Assembly (NCBI RefSeq): GCF_028747985.1
Contig: NZ_CP118108.1
Coordinates: 2,733,501-2,797,500, forward strand
Reading direction: 5' to 3'
From: Paenibacillus urinalis
GTDB taxonomy: Bacteria > Bacillota > Bacilli > Paenibacillales > Paenibacillaceae
Length of the DNA stretch: 64,000 nt
This document shows positions 10,061 to 19,236 of the stretch, piece by piece; position 1 is the stretch's first letter; each line of letters begins with the position of its first letter. The notes under the pieces are model-generated. The model did not search any database, had not been told where the DNA came from, and saw only the letters and a program-made list of their open reading frames with translations. Made by a program: the position numbers and the translations under genes.

Positions 10061-10100
10061 AACAAAGAAGACCCTTCGCACATTTGTACGGAGGGTCTTC
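10061..10100 (-). terminator. Terminator of the butanediol dehydrogenase gene
   Basis: A 9-bp stem (GAAGACCCT with AGGGTCTTC), extended by partial pairing in the loop. Only the minus-strand reading has a T-rich tail, so it serves the dehydrogenase gene rather than the helicase. Confidence 0.8.
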
Positions 10101-10128
10101 GAATCTAGAATAACAATTGACAACTGGA

Positions 10129-11166
10129 TTACACAATTTCGACCAATATTTTGGCCTGGCTCTTGTCTCTCACCAATAGCTCAAGTCCATCCTCAATGAT
10201 CTGATCCAGTGTAATCTTCTTCGTGATGACTGGCTTCACATCCAGTTTTCCTTCAGCAATGAGGGAGATCACTTCAGGGAAGATATGACGATAGGCAAGG
10301 ATAGACGTGATATTTGCTTCCTTAGTCATGAGCTGCATCATATCTACAGTCGGATTCTGCGCAAATGCAGCGATGACCATGACCTCGCCGCCCTTTTTGA
10401 CAACGGATAGGGCACTGTTGAAGGTCGGTTGAACACCGGCTGCTTCATAAGCAACTTCAACCCCTCCTGCATCATTGATGATATCTACCGGATTGTCCTT
10501 TAAGCTGTTAATCGGTACTGCGCCTATAGAGGCAGCGAGCTCCAAACGTTCATCGGATACGTCGATAGCATAGATTCGCGCAGCTCCTGCGGATTTGGCA
10601 GACAAGATCGTAAGGAGTCCAATGGGTCCAGCTCCGAATACAGCGACATTATTACCTACCTTCAGCTTGCTTTGACGTACTGCATGTAGAGCGACTGCCG
10701 TAGGTTCAACGAGCGCACCTTCCTCGAACGATACCTGATCGTTCAGTTTATGAAGCATGTAAGGCTCGACGATTACATATTCAGCGAACCCTCCATCGGC
10801 ATTTAGACCGATAAATCCGAATTGATTACACTGATTGTAGTTTCCTTTTCTGCAATTCTCACATTCGCCACAATAAATCAGCGGCTCGATCGCTACTCGA
10901 TCCCCGACGTTATAACCTGTGACTTCTGCACCGATTTCCTCAATCACTCCAGAGAATTCATGACCCAGCGTAAGCGGAGCCATTGCACCGGATATCGGGT
11001 GAGGAGTACCTGTCTGAACTCCAATCCCATGGTGATAAGCATGAAGATCACTGCCGCATATACCTGCAAACTTCACTTTGACTTTAACCTTACCTGCAGG
11101 TGTTGCAGGAATTTCTCTCTCTTCTAGGCGAACATCTTTAATATCATAGAATACAGCTGCTTTCAT
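10129..11166 (-). CDS. bdhA: (R,R)-butanediol dehydrogenase, zinc-dependent
   Basis: Medium-chain alcohol dehydrogenase of 345 residues that interconverts acetoin and 2,3-butanediol with NAD(H) in fermentation. Visible are the catalytic-zinc ligands in GICGSDLHAYHHG and LTLGHEFSG, the structural-zinc cysteines in CGECENCRKGNYNQC, and the Rossmann motif GAGPIGLL. The His-rich early segment and the PHPISGAMAPLTLGHE insert are typical of BdhA. The start at 11166 is preferred because AAGGGG precedes it; upstream in-frame starts to 11190 lie before that site. Close relatives are sorbitol and threonine dehydrogenases, but overall pattern favours butanediol. A divergent LysR gene probably regulates it. 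Confidence 0.88.
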   Translation of the reverse strand: MKAAVFYDIKDVRLEEREIPATPAGKVKVKVKFAGICGSDLHAYHHGIGVQTGTPHPISGAMAPLTLGHEFSGVIEEIGAEVTGYNVGDRVAIEPLIYCGECENCRKGNYNQCNQFGFIGLNADGGFAEYVIVEPYMLHKLNDQVSFEEGALVEPTAVALHAVRQSKLKVGNNVAVFGAGPIGLLTILSAKSAGAARIYAIDVSDERLELAASIGAVPINSLKDNPVDIINDAGGVEVAYEAAGVQPTFNSALSVVKKGGEVMVIAAFAQNPTVDMMQLMTKEANITSILAYRHIFPEVISLIAEGKLDVKPVITKKITLDQIIEDGLELLVRDKSQAKILVEIV

Positions 11167-11264
11167 ATGTGTCATCCCCTTAACCATCATAAGTATTGAT
11201 AACGATTACAATTTGATTATACCTGGAGTTACATAATAAGATATAATTAATGTTTGTAATAACC

Positions 11265-11283
11265 CTATTAGTATAGCTAATAG
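11265..11283. promoter_or_regulatory. Candidate LysR-type operator
   Basis: A perfect interrupted palindrome, CTATTAG-N5-CTAATAG, lies 14 bases before the LysR gene in the 131-base gap shared with bdhA. It fits the T-N11-A form bound by LysR proteins, but no binding evidence is available. Confidence 0.45.
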
Positions 11284-11297
11284 TAAAGGAGCATTAG

Positions 11298-12206
11298 ATG
11301 AATATTGAGCAGCTAGAATATATCGTTGAAATCGCCAAATCGGGTTCTTTCTCGGCTGCTGCCCATCAGCTGCATATCACTCAATCTGCACTGTCTCAGT
11401 CCGTCTCCAAATTAGAGGAGGAGCTTGGACTGACTCTATTTAAGCGTTCATATGCGGGAGCTGAAATTACAGTGGAAGGCAGAAGGATACTGAACAAAGC
11501 GATGGAGGCGATTCAGACCATTGACGAAATCAAAGAGCTGTCCCGCTTCGAGAGTAATCGCATCCGTGGTGAGCTGAATGTCGCTGCCTTCCCCGGTGTG
11601 ATGCCTGTACTGGTCCGCTGTCTTGCGGCGATTAAACAAGATTATCCCTTGGTTCAAATTAATATTGAAGAGAATACCTCAAACCTCATAATGGACGATA
11701 TCAAGCTGAATCGTATCGGGCTGGGTCTAATCGCGATGTATAAGAAGGACATCGAACACCTTGCAGGACTTGTATTTGAACCGATCGTTCAAGGTAAATT
11801 TGTCATTTGTGCAAACAAAAATTCAGAGATCGCAAAGCATAAATCGATTCACCCCAAAGATTTGGTTAAATATCCATTTGCCCTGTTCAACGACGTTTTT
11901 GTTGACGATTTTCTCGCAGATCATCAGGCCAATTATGGTGAACTGCCTATTCTATTCCAAACCAATAATGGGGAGGCGATTAGAACGGCGCTTGAGGAAA
12001 ATATGGCGGTCACGATTGGTCATGATTTTTCTTTCTTTGGACAGCGGAAATGGTTATCAGATCAGTACGTTTTAATTGAAATCAAGCCTATTGAAACTCC
12101 TTCTATGCAGGTAGGCTGGATTCGATCAGAGAAGAATCATATGACGCTCTTGCACCAGCTGTGTATGATGAAGTTCGACCAGGAATTTAACAGAGCCAAG
12201 CTTTAG
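11298..12206 (+). CDS. LysR-family transcriptional regulator
   Basis: DNA-binding regulator of 302 residues. The winged helix-turn-helix fills residues 1-60 (NIEQLEYIVEIAKSGSFSAA, then ITQSALSQSVSKLEEELGLTLF), and the periplasmic-binding-like effector domain follows from about 90. AAAGGAGC precedes the ATG. It is transcribed away from bdhA, and LysR proteins usually control the divergent neighbour as well as themselves. A MarR gene starts 34 bases after its stop and may be co-transcribed. The effector is unknown. Confidence 0.9.
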   Translation: MNIEQLEYIVEIAKSGSFSAAAHQLHITQSALSQSVSKLEEELGLTLFKRSYAGAEITVEGRRILNKAMEAIQTIDEIKELSRFESNRIRGELNVAAFPGVMPVLVRCLAAIKQDYPLVQINIEENTSNLIMDDIKLNRIGLGLIAMYKKDIEHLAGLVFEPIVQGKFVICANKNSEIAKHKSIHPKDLVKYPFALFNDVFVDDFLADHQANYGELPILFQTNNGEAIRTALEENMAVTIGHDFSFFGQRKWLSDQYVLIEIKPIETPSMQVGWIRSEKNHMTLLHQLCMMKFDQEFNRAKL

Positions 12207-12240
12207 ATTAGGATATAAAAACGATGCAGGAGTGAGAATT

Positions 12241-12666
12241 ATGGAAGGATTTTTTCAGCGTTACCTTGGTCTATATCGGCCTATTATTACGAAGCTCAAT
12301 GATCTGATGAGCACTTATGAGCTGTCGTATTCTTTATGGCAGGTAATCTATTATTTGAAAAACAATGGACCTGACACACTCATCGCTATTTCAGCATACT
12401 ATCAGGTGGAGAAACCGACGATCACTAGAAGAGTGAATCGACTGCAGGAGCTCGACATTGTCCGTCAGATCCCGGGTAAAGACAAACGGGAGAAAATAAT
12501 TGAGCTCACTGAATCTGGTGAAGCCATCTATCTGGAGTGCAGACAGCAAATAACAGCCTTAGAGCACCGTATTATGGAGGGAATCCATCCAGCGCAGCAG
12601 GAAGCGTTATTCGAATTAATACCACTTCTGCGTCAGAACATTGTGAATACAAGAGAAGATGTATAA
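12241..12666 (+). CDS. MarR-family transcriptional regulator
   Basis: Cytoplasmic dimeric repressor-type protein of 141 residues, with the winged-helix core around residues 35-105 (AISAYYQVEKPTITRRVNRL, then the wing IPGKDKREKIIELTESG). The ATG at 12241 is taken because AGGAG lies eight bases before it; a GTG nine bases earlier overlaps that site. It lies directly after the LysR gene and is closed by its own terminator. There is no adjacent efflux gene to suggest a target. Confidence 0.88.
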   Translation: MEGFFQRYLGLYRPIITKLNDLMSTYELSYSLWQVIYYLKNNGPDTLIAISAYYQVEKPTITRRVNRLQELDIVRQIPGKDKREKIIELTESGEAIYLECRQQITALEHRIMEGIHPAQQEALFELIPLLRQNIVNTREDV

Positions 12667-12684
12667 GTCACTTAAAATAAAGGG

Positions 12685-12716
12685 AGCACAGAAGCAGATC
12701 TGTGCTTCTTTTTTTA
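12685..12716 (+). terminator. Terminator after the LysR-MarR pair
   Basis: An 8-bp perfect stem (AGCACAGA) with a six-base loop, then TCTTTTTTT. Confidence 0.9.
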
Positions 12717-12886
12717 TTAATCTGAATCTATTAAGATCAAAAATCCAGAATATGGTTGACGAATTCCAATATCAGAGTATATAGTGTGTATATTGACATG
12801 CACAGTCAATTCTTTTAACAAGTGCTTTATCAAGTAGGTTGAAGCAATACATACATTTTGAAATGAATTCGGAGGAGAGACTAACA

Positions 12887-14086
12887 ATGAAGAGAAAGAG
12901 AAGATCATCCACTATTGCCTTATTCTTATCCGCAAGCATGCTGGTGCTTCCCGTCGTTCCTGCAGCTGCAGCTGCACCTGACACGGATATTGAAGTGAAT
13001 GGACATGAGATTGATTTTACGAGCAAACTGCCATTGATTGAAAAAGGAATTACATATGCACCTCAGGGAGATCTGCTCAAAGCACTTAATGCAACATTCG
13101 TTCAATCCGATAAGTCAGGTACAATCACCGTACTTGTGGACAATGAACAGATCACGGTAAATGCGAAGACCAAGATTGTGAATGGTACAACATATGTTCC
13201 TGTACGAGTGGTTAGTGAGCAGATCGGCTACAAGGTAGAATGGGATCCTGCAACCCGTACGATCATTCTAACGACAGGAGGCAAGGGCTTCTTGTGGGAG
13301 GTAAGCAATCGTGACAATACGGTTTACCTCGTAGGTTCGATGCATATTGCTGATGACAGCTTCTATCCGTTAGACCCATCGTATGAAATTGCATTTGAGG
13401 ATTCAGAGTATCTGGGAGTAGAGATTGACCTGACACAGGCACAGGATGAAACTATGCAGAAAATGATGCTGGATCTTGGAATGTATCAGGACGGAACGAC
13501 ACTTAAGGATCATATTTCGAGTGAAACCTATGAGCAGCTTGGCGAAATCCTTGTTGAGAACGGACTGGAGAAAGATGCGTTAGACGGCTATAAGCCATGG
13601 GTCGTGGAAATAACGATGTCACAGCTTAAATCCATGGAAGCCGGGTATCAAGGGGAGATCGGCATTGATCTGCATTTCCTGCAAAAAGCCATTGAACGCA
13701 AAATGCCTATCATCGAGCTTGAAACCTATCAGTCCCAGCTGGAGCTGTTAAGCGGATTCTCAGGTGAGCTGCAAGAGACTAATTTGAAATCTGTTCTAGA
13801 TAACTTCCATCTGGTCGATGATTCTGTCGATCAAATGGCGGAAATGTGGAAGCTGGGTGACGAAGAGGCACTGCTCGAAATTACCGATAGCATGAAGACG
13901 AATGAAGAATACTATAAGGGCATGCTCGTGGACCGTAATTTGAAAATGGCGGACAAAATTGAAGGATATTTAACTGCAGAAGATGAAGCAGATTACTTTA
14001 TCGTCGTAGGGGCAGCTCATTATGCAGGTGAAGACGGCATCGTGAAGCTTCTGCAGGATCGCGGTTACACGGTAACTCGCAAATAA
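12887..14086 (+). CDS. Secreted TraB/GumN-type protein with a copper-amine-oxidase-like stalk
   Basis: Exported protein of 399 residues. A signal peptide spans about residues 1-29 (basic start, then ALFLSASMLVLPVV and an Ala-rich cleavage region). Residues about 35-130 match the copper-amine-oxidase N-terminal stalk repeat common in Paenibacillus exoproteins (GTTYVPVRVVSEQIGY). The remainder is a TraB/PrgY/GumN domain, with VYLVGSMHIADDSFYPL near its start and FIVVGAAHYAGEDGIV near its end, the two conserved Gly-His motifs. Some members of this clan act as metal-dependent proteases. GGAGGAGAG precedes the ATG; an earlier in-frame ATG at 12839 is less likely. The substrate is unknown. Confidence 0.88.
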   Translation: MKRKRRSSTIALFLSASMLVLPVVPAAAAAPDTDIEVNGHEIDFTSKLPLIEKGITYAPQGDLLKALNATFVQSDKSGTITVLVDNEQITVNAKTKIVNGTTYVPVRVVSEQIGYKVEWDPATRTIILTTGGKGFLWEVSNRDNTVYLVGSMHIADDSFYPLDPSYEIAFEDSEYLGVEIDLTQAQDETMQKMMLDLGMYQDGTTLKDHISSETYEQLGEILVENGLEKDALDGYKPWVVEITMSQLKSMEAGYQGEIGIDLHFLQKAIERKMPIIELETYQSQLELLSGFSGELQETNLKSVLDNFHLVDDSVDQMAEMWKLGDEEALLEITDSMKTNEEYYKGMLVDRNLKMADKIEGYLTAEDEADYFIVVGAAHYAGEDGIVKLLQDRGYTVTRK

Positions 14087-14144
14087 CTCAGTGGTCATTA
14101 TTAGTACATCAATTATAACTACCTGAACTTGAATATCGTTACGA

Positions 14145-14188
14145 AACCATCCTTCACTGGAGCTAGCTCTGGTGGGATGGTTTTTTTA
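14145..14188 (+). terminator. Terminator of the TraB/GumN-type gene
   Basis: An AACCATCC/GGATGGTT stem with an inner CAC...GTG pairing is followed by seven T residues, 58 bases after the stop. Confidence 0.85.
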
Positions 14189-14311
14189 TGGCATGCCTCT
14201 TTTTCCACGGATCGTTCTGTACTTGGTTTTAAAACGAAAATTTTCGGTTACAAAGAAGAGAGCTGGACCTTTACTAAATCTTAAGTGTTGTAACTCAAGG
14301 AGGTACTATTC

Positions 14312-15214
14312 ATGACAAATCAAGACCAATATATGATGCAGGATCCAACGACACAGTATCCGAAGGCTACACCAGAGTGGAAGCAGAAGCAGCCTGAGCC
14401 GGGAATTCAATCGAAGATGGAGCCTGTTCCGGATTGCGGAGAGACCAGCTATCGCGGGACAGGACGTCTCAAAGGACGTAAAGCCGTCGTTACAGGAGCA
14501 GACAGCGGAATTGGACGTGCTGCAGCCATTGCTTATGCACGCGAAGGGGCAGATGTGGTGCTGTCTTATCTTCCTGAAGAGGAATCCGATGCCAAAGAAG
14601 TTGTGAAGCTCATTGAAGAGGCGGGACAGAAGGCCGTCGCCATCCCTGGTGATCTGAAGGATGAAGCCTACTGCGTGAAGCTGATTGAGAGTGCCGTCAA
14701 AGAGCTGGGTGGTATCGATATCCTGGCGAATGTGGCCGGTAAGCAGCAATATGTGGAGCAGATCGAGGATCTCACAACAGAGCAATTTGACGCGACATTT
14801 AAGACAAATGTATACTCCATGTTCTGGCTGTGCAAAGCGGCGGTGAAGCATATGAAGCCGGGAAGCTCCATCATTAACACTTCCTCCATTCAAGCTTACA
14901 AACCGTCGCCAATACTGTTGGATTACGCAACAACGAAGACCGCGATTAATACATTCAGCAAAGCTTTGGCTCAGCAGGTTGGGAGCAAAGGGATACGTGT
15001 AAATGTAGTAGCGCCTGGACCGGTATGGACTCCACTTCAGATTGTAGGCGGTCAACCGACAGAGAAGCTCGCTGAATTTGGTTCAACCACGCCGCTTGGT
15101 CGTGCGGGCCAGCCTGCTGAAATGGCTTCGTCATATGTCTTCCTGGCGAGTCAGGAATCGAGCTACATTACGGGTGAGACGATTAATGCCAACGGTGGAA
15201 CACCTACACCATAA
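14312..15214 (+). CDS. Short-chain dehydrogenase/reductase, general-stress type
   Basis: NAD(P)-dependent oxidoreductase of 300 residues. An N-terminal extension of about 45 hydrophilic residues precedes the Rossmann motif [10 protein letters not shown]; then come NVAG, the catalytic Ser in INTSSIQAY, and the Tyr-Lys pair in DYATTKTAI. The extension and the ending [17 protein letters not shown] are typical of the YhdF/YhxC-like subfamily, often linked to general stress in Bacillus. CAAGGAGGTAC precedes the ATG. It is monocistronic with a strong terminator. Its natural substrate cannot be predicted. Confidence 0.88.
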   Translation: MTNQDQYMMQDPTTQYPKATPEWKQKQPEPGIQSKMEPVPDCGETSYRGTGRLKGRKAVVTGADSGIGRAAAIAYAREGADVVLSYLPEEESDAKEVVKLIEEAGQKAVAIPGDLKDEAYCVKLIESAVKELGGIDILANVAGKQQYVEQIEDLTTEQFDATFKTNVYSMFWLCKAAVKHMKPGSSIINTSSIQAYKPSPILLDYATTKTAINTFSKALAQQVGSKGIRVNVVAPGPVWTPLQIVGGQPTEKLAEFGSTTPLGRAGQPAEMASSYVFLASQESSYITGETINANGGTPTP

Positions 15215-15250
15215 GATGAAATATATCTGCAACACGATAGATATCTACAC

Positions 15251-15290
15251 AAAAAGAACGGGATCTTCATCAGATCACCGTTCTTTTTGT
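15251..15290. terminator. Bidirectional terminator between convergent genes
   Basis: AAAAAGAACGG pairs with CCGTTCTTTTT, with further inner pairing. A- and T-rich flanks on both sides let it serve the SDR gene and the convergent secreted-protein gene. Confidence 0.88.
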
Positions 15291-15323
15291 ATATCCAGAT
15301 CATTTAATTAACTTAGAGCATCC

Positions 15324-15923
15324 TTATTCATAGCCCAGCTGTTCAGCATATTCATCGAATTCTTCCTTGGACTGCTCAATCAATTCTTGGCCCGTCTTCA
15401 CCTTGGCATTACCTTGAGTAAGCAGTGTACGGTTAATGGTGTACTTCGATAGTGCACGCTTATACAGAAGGTATCCTTCGAGCTGGTTGTAGCTTCCTCG
15501 AGTTAATTTGTTATGGATTTTTTGCAGCTCCGCATTTTCCGGCTTGATCTGCTTCAGCTGTGACACATATTTCGTATAGTTAGGCACTACTGTATTGTTG
15601 AATTTCAGGAACAAAGATTTACGGTTTGAAGAGGATATGTACAACGTACTCGGTAGTGCTGAGAAAGCTTTTTCCTCATACTGTGCAATCGCAAGCAATT
15701 GATCGAGATAGTTCTCAAAATCCAGCTCATCAGCAGTTAATTCAACCTCTTCGCCCTCGATAATTACAGAATCATCGGTTTGGTTTGGCGTGCTCGATTC
15801 GCTGGTCTCTGTTGTACCTTCGACTACTGTTGCTGCAAGAGAAACAGAAGGAAGAAGCGTGCTCGCGGTAAATACTGCACTTAATGCTAGAGCGAGTAAC
15901 CAAGTTTTGTTCTTTTTCATCAT
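15324..15923 (-). CDS. Secreted protein of unknown function
   Basis: A 199-residue protein of no recognised family. It begins MMKKNKTWLLALALSAVFTA and has a clear signal peptide ending near residue 30. A Thr/Ser/Glu-rich linker follows (about 31-65), then a helical region with regularly spaced Leu and Lys (about 70-199). There are no Cys residues in the mature part and no lipobox. The sequence GGGAGTT lies before the ATG pair. It is divergent from the PadR gene. It is probably an extracellular or wall-associated helical protein. Confidence 0.75.
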   Translation of the reverse strand: MMKKNKTWLLALALSAVFTASTLLPSVSLAATVVEGTTETSESSTPNQTDDSVIIEGEEVELTADELDFENYLDQLLAIAQYEEKAFSALPSTLYISSSNRKSLFLKFNNTVVPNYTKYVSQLKQIKPENAELQKIHNKLTRGSYNQLEGYLLYKRALSKYTINRTLLTQGNAKVKTGQELIEQSKEEFDEYAEQLGYE

Positions 15924-16142
15924 TCATAACTCCCATTCTATGTTGTTTTTAAACACTTGGATAATCTAACATAAACTATGATGATATTTACAGGTAATAA
16001 TTTACATATATCCTAAAATAGTTCTCGTAACATCCTGCTTACACATTTCCGTAAGGAGTAGGGGACTTGCGAATGAGTTAGGCTGACATTGAAAAATAGG
16101 CATGTGGTCTCAAAAATACAGCGTAAAAAACCAAATTTTAGT

Positions 16143-16188
16143 TTGACATTAACGATATATCGCTATATTATTACGATATATCGTTAAT
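16143..16188 (+). promoter_or_regulatory. padR promoter overlapped by a perfect 15-bp inverted repeat
   Basis: TTGACA (16143-16148) and TATTAT (16166-16171), spaced by 17 bases, make a near-ideal promoter. ATTAACGATATATCG (16148-16162) is repeated exactly in inverse at 16174-16188 with an 11-base spacer. Each arm itself contains the palindrome CGATATATCG. The repeat covers the -10 box and ends 16 bases before the PadR start, as expected for autorepression. Confidence 0.75.
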
Positions 16189-16204
16189 GAGGAGTGGAAG
16201 TCAT

Positions 16205-16933
16205 ATGAAGTTTCAAGACGGACACAGGAAACAGAGACATTTTGCAGGGCACCGGGATTATTCTGTTGAAGGACATGAATATGTAAAGTACCGGCATGGA
16301 GGCTCACGCGGAGATCATCGAGGCGGACGAGGAGAAGGCAGACATCGTTTCTTCGGAAGAGGTGAATTTAAGTTTGCTTTGCTGGAGTTATTAGTCATTG
16401 AGCCAATGCATGGTTATCAGTTAATTAAGGCCATGGAAGAAAAGACAGGCGGATTGTATGTTCCCAGTGCAGGATCCGTATATCCCAATCTGCAGCTATT
16501 AGAAGACATGAAGCTGATCAGAAATACAGATACGGATGGAAAGAAGCTGTATCATATTACCGAGGAAGGCTTAGCTGTATTGGCAGATAGAAAGAAGGCT
16601 CAAGATCAACCTCGGGAGCATTGGGAAGAACGTAGACGTCATCTGCGTCCGGAAAAAGAAGCGGGAAGACACCATCTACGTGGCTTGATGAAGGAGAAGC
16701 CAGAACTTTTGTTTCTTATGGCGGATGTTGTAAAAGAAATCAAGCTTAATCCGGAATCAGCGCAGGCTGTACAGATCAAAGAACTTATGGATCAATTTCA
16801 GACACAACTGAGTGATATCTTAAGAACTCAACAGAATAATACGCATCTTGAAGATGAAGCTGCAGGATCAGGATCTACAGATACGGATCTGGATTCATCT
16901 ATGGATAACGATCTGGATCAATCTCAAGAATAA
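16205..16933 (+). CDS. PadR-family regulator with His/Gly/Arg-rich N-terminus (YqjI-like)
   Basis: Transcription regulator of 242 residues. Residues 1-55 are rich in His, Gly and Arg, and run into RFFGRGEFKFALLELL and then the PadR winged helix (MHGYQLIKAMEEKTGG, VYPNLQLLEDM; about 60-140). A charged helical region and an Asp/Ser-rich tail follow. This arrangement resembles E. coli YqjI, a nickel-responsive PadR-like repressor with a His-rich N-terminus; metal sensing here is inference. The start at 16205 follows GAGGAGTG; an earlier in-frame start at 16187 overlaps the operator. No target gene lies next to it apart from itself. Confidence 0.85.
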   Translation: MKFQDGHRKQRHFAGHRDYSVEGHEYVKYRHGGSRGDHRGGRGEGRHRFFGRGEFKFALLELLVIEPMHGYQLIKAMEEKTGGLYVPSAGSVYPNLQLLEDMKLIRNTDTDGKKLYHITEEGLAVLADRKKAQDQPREHWEERRRHLRPEKEAGRHHLRGLMKEKPELLFLMADVVKEIKLNPESAQAVQIKELMDQFQTQLSDILRTQQNNTHLEDEAAGSGSTDTDLDSSMDNDLDQSQE

Positions 16934-17009
16934 AAACATTGAGAGGCAATATACTTTCTAATAATACCTGTAATGATTTAGAGCGTAAGTTAACGCTTTC
17001 ACAACGAAG

Positions 17010-17033
17010 CCGCATAACAAATGCGGTTTTTTT
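17010..17033 (+). terminator. Terminator downstream of padR
   Basis: CCGCAT-N5-ATGCGG followed by seven T residues, 77 bases after the stop. Confidence 0.8.
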
Positions 17034-17128
17034 GTACAGAAATATGAAGCAGAGCTACGGATGATAAAATCATTGAAGAGTTGAAACTTTTGCTTCATTT
17101 ATAGTGTTAACTTAGAAGATTAATCCTC

Positions 17129-17254
17129 ATGGCTATAGTACTGACCATCGAAGTAGTTGCCATTGAAGTAAATATGAAAAGAAAAATGGAAAACGATAAA
17201 TTGATGCTGGAACGACTTGATCAGATCATTGATGAGCTGCAACGTTTGAAATAA
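17129..17254 (+). CDS. Possible small protein with hydrophobic N-terminus and helical tail
   Basis: A 41-codon frame starting MAIVLTIEVVAIEVN and ending in a regular heptad-like helix (LMLERLDQIIDELQRLK). The composition suits a tiny membrane-associated coiled-coil protein. No good ribosome site is visible before the ATG at 17129, and a second in-frame ATG at 17174 would give a 26-residue form. It lies in a 710-base gap between padR and the toxin island. No family is recognised; it may be chance or a remnant. Confidence 0.3.
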   Translation: MAIVLTIEVVAIEVNMKRKMENDKLMLERLDQIIDELQRLK

Positions 17255-17350
17255 CCATGTTTAGTTAAACATTAAGAATAAAGAATATAATGAATATATT
17301 CAATAAGAAAAGAAAAAATCATATTTATCTATACAAAATGAAAGAAAACT

Positions 17351-17459
17351 CGAGGCAAGTAATTTAAGTTGGTCACATTAGTACATAAAAGGACTGCGAT
17401 AAAACCGAGGCAAGTAATTTAAGTTGGTCACATTAGTACATAAAAGGACTGCGATAAAA
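17351..17459. repeat. Perfect 55-bp tandem duplication
   Basis: Two head-to-tail copies, at 17351-17405 and 17406-17459, beginning CGAGGCAAGTAATTTAAG and ending GACTGCGATAAAA. The copies are identical to the last base of the unit. It marks the left edge of the toxin island. Nothing else recognisable lies between 17260 and 17590. Confidence 0.9.
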
Positions 17460-17593
17460 ATAATGCTATTTATTTCTGTAATCTTTACTATATGTTCACA
17501 AAACCCGTATTTTGTACATATGTTTCTATTCCTCATTTTTGCAGCATAAGCCCCAACAAACCTTGTTTGGTGAAAGAAATTTATGATTTTTGA

Positions 17594-17632
17594 CGAAAAG
17601 AAACCACATGGAGTTATTACACTCGCATGTGG
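17594..17632 (-). terminator. Terminator of the orphan toxin/immunity cassette
   Basis: CCACATG pairs with CATGTGG, with partial inner pairing, and a minus-strand tail TTTCTTTTC. It is closely related to the terminator at 20005-20043 after the main RHS cassette. Confidence 0.8.
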
Positions 17633-17644
17633 CAATAAGATAGT

Positions 17645-17998
17645 TTATAATGATGTTATTTCCATCCTAATCTCATCTAATTCTGCTCTCAGTTTTTTAA
17701 ACAATTGTTGATTGCTCTCAGTTTCTATATTTTTAAAATCTGTTTTCCCTAAAAATGCCATATAGATACTTATTAATTTCATTTGAATATCTTTTTCCTT
17801 ATCTTGATAATCGTTTTCAAAGAATTTATCAAGCCTTTCTATTTCAGATTTCGGTAACCCCTTTTTCTCGATTGATGCTTCAAGAACATCCACCACATAT
17901 TCTGCATCTTCCTTAAATTCATTACTGCTCCCCATTGAACAACACCCCTCAATCATGAATATTAGTAACAATGCAACTACTATTACTATAGAACGCAA
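17645..17998 (-). CDS. Candidate immunity protein of the orphan RHS tip
   Basis: A small 117-residue protein following the orphan toxin tip, one base after its stop. The TTG at 17998 is chosen because GGGGGAAAG lies just before it. The N-terminus is one hydrophobic helix (SIVIVVALLLIFMIEGCC), which could be a lipoprotein-like signal although the Cys context is not a perfect lipobox. The rest is a charged helical domain. Position and size are those of RHS immunity genes; a membrane anchor would place it facing the wall. No family name is assigned. A related terminator closes the pair. Confidence 0.6.
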   Translation of the reverse strand: MRSIVIVVALLLIFMIEGCCSMGSSNEFKEDAEYVVDVLEASIEKKGLPKSEIERLDKFFENDYQDKEKDIQMKLISIYMAFLGKTDFKNIETESNQQLFKKLRAELDEIRMEITSL

Positions 17999-17999
17999 A

Positions 18000-19226
18000 C
18001 TACTTTCCCCCTTTTTTCTTAGGTTTGAAGTCAAAATCAGGGGGGTATAAATGATTAGCTTCAACATAGTTTTTTGCTTGTATTGTTGTCATCGATCTAA
18101 TTCCTTTTCCATCATCTAAATAAAATTCATAAAATATTTTACCTTTATTTATGAATTCAATATCCATGTATAAATCACCTTCGACTATTATGCCTATAAT
18201 TGCTTTATGTTGAACACCTCTAGTGAGATCATTATTTGCATCTTGGTATTTTGTGAGTTGCTCCTCCGCATCCTCATAGTATCCGTCGGTATCACCATGT
18301 AGAACATCTCTCCTAGCTTTCACCTCCCACATTTGTCCATCCCCCGTAACTATATCCACCCAATAGTGCTTATTTGGCCACCATTTAATTTCCTTTTCTA
18401 CATGAAATTCTAATGTAGTGTTTAAACCCGTTTCTAAATGAATTGCTTTTGCTGCATGAATTTGTGCTATTTCATGAAGGGCTAAATAGATTCTATCGTC
18501 TCCGTTTGCATTTAAAACAGCATCAGATAACTCAAGATTCGTATATTGCGTCCCATCATTCCTACCACCTAAGAAATCCTTTAAGAATCCATTTAGGAGA
18601 TTTTTAGCCATGTGACCACTAGGATCCGTATACTTCAACGGATTATTCTGCACATACGCATACAAATTCAACGTCTGCGGGCTATTGATATCCCCTTCAT
18701 ACGTATCCTCATTTATAAACCGGCCGATGTTAGGATCATACCAACGAGCTCTTAGGTATTGCAAATTAGTTGACGGATCCCAATACTCCCCTGCATAAAG
18801 GAATGGATTAGTAACTTTTTCTGTTTTTGAGATAGGTTTCCCCCATAAATCATAGGTGTATGAGTTTAATATTTCTCCAGTCGAATCAACTATATACTCC
18901 ACATCACCGTGGCCGTTTAACACATAATACTGTTTTTCACCTTGTCCATCTACACGGTAATTAAGCTGATTACCGTTACGAACATAACTGGCTACTTTCT
19001 TAATTGATCCGTCCGTTTGTACACTGCCTTCTGCAATGATATTACCGTACTGATCATAATAGTAGCGGCTGGTATTCCCATGTTCAGTACGCTCAATCAT
19101 TAAGTCATCGCCATTATATTGATAAGTGACCTTTGTCTGATCTGTTGTTGTGACCTCGGTTAGTCGATCCCAATTATCATATACGTAATTTGAATTGGTG
19201 TCTTCAGGAACCTGTTCACTTTGCAA
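18000..19226 (-). pseudogene. Orphan RHS C-terminal module with PD-(D/E)XK-like toxin tip
   Basis: A headless 3' end of an RHS gene, about 408 codons. Residues 1-205 are RHS core (YNGDDLMIERTE, GDVEYIVD, YLRARWYDPNIGRFINEDTY) ending at the boundary motif YTDPSGH. The remaining ~200 residues are a toxin tip with HYWVDIVTGDGQMWEVKARR, the D...E-X-K spacing of restriction-endonuclease-fold nucleases. The core is nearly the same as the main RHS gene at 21340-21960, but a TAA lies just upstream in frame where an IS110 fragment abuts, so no ribosome site or secretion signal remains. It is probably a silent cassette that could replace the main tip by homologous recombination. Confidence 0.8.
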
Positions 19227-19236
19227 CGTCTGCCGA

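Noticed and set aside
17351..17459. Two-unit repeat resembling a CRISPR start
   Set aside because: The units are directly adjacent with no spacers and no cas genes are present.
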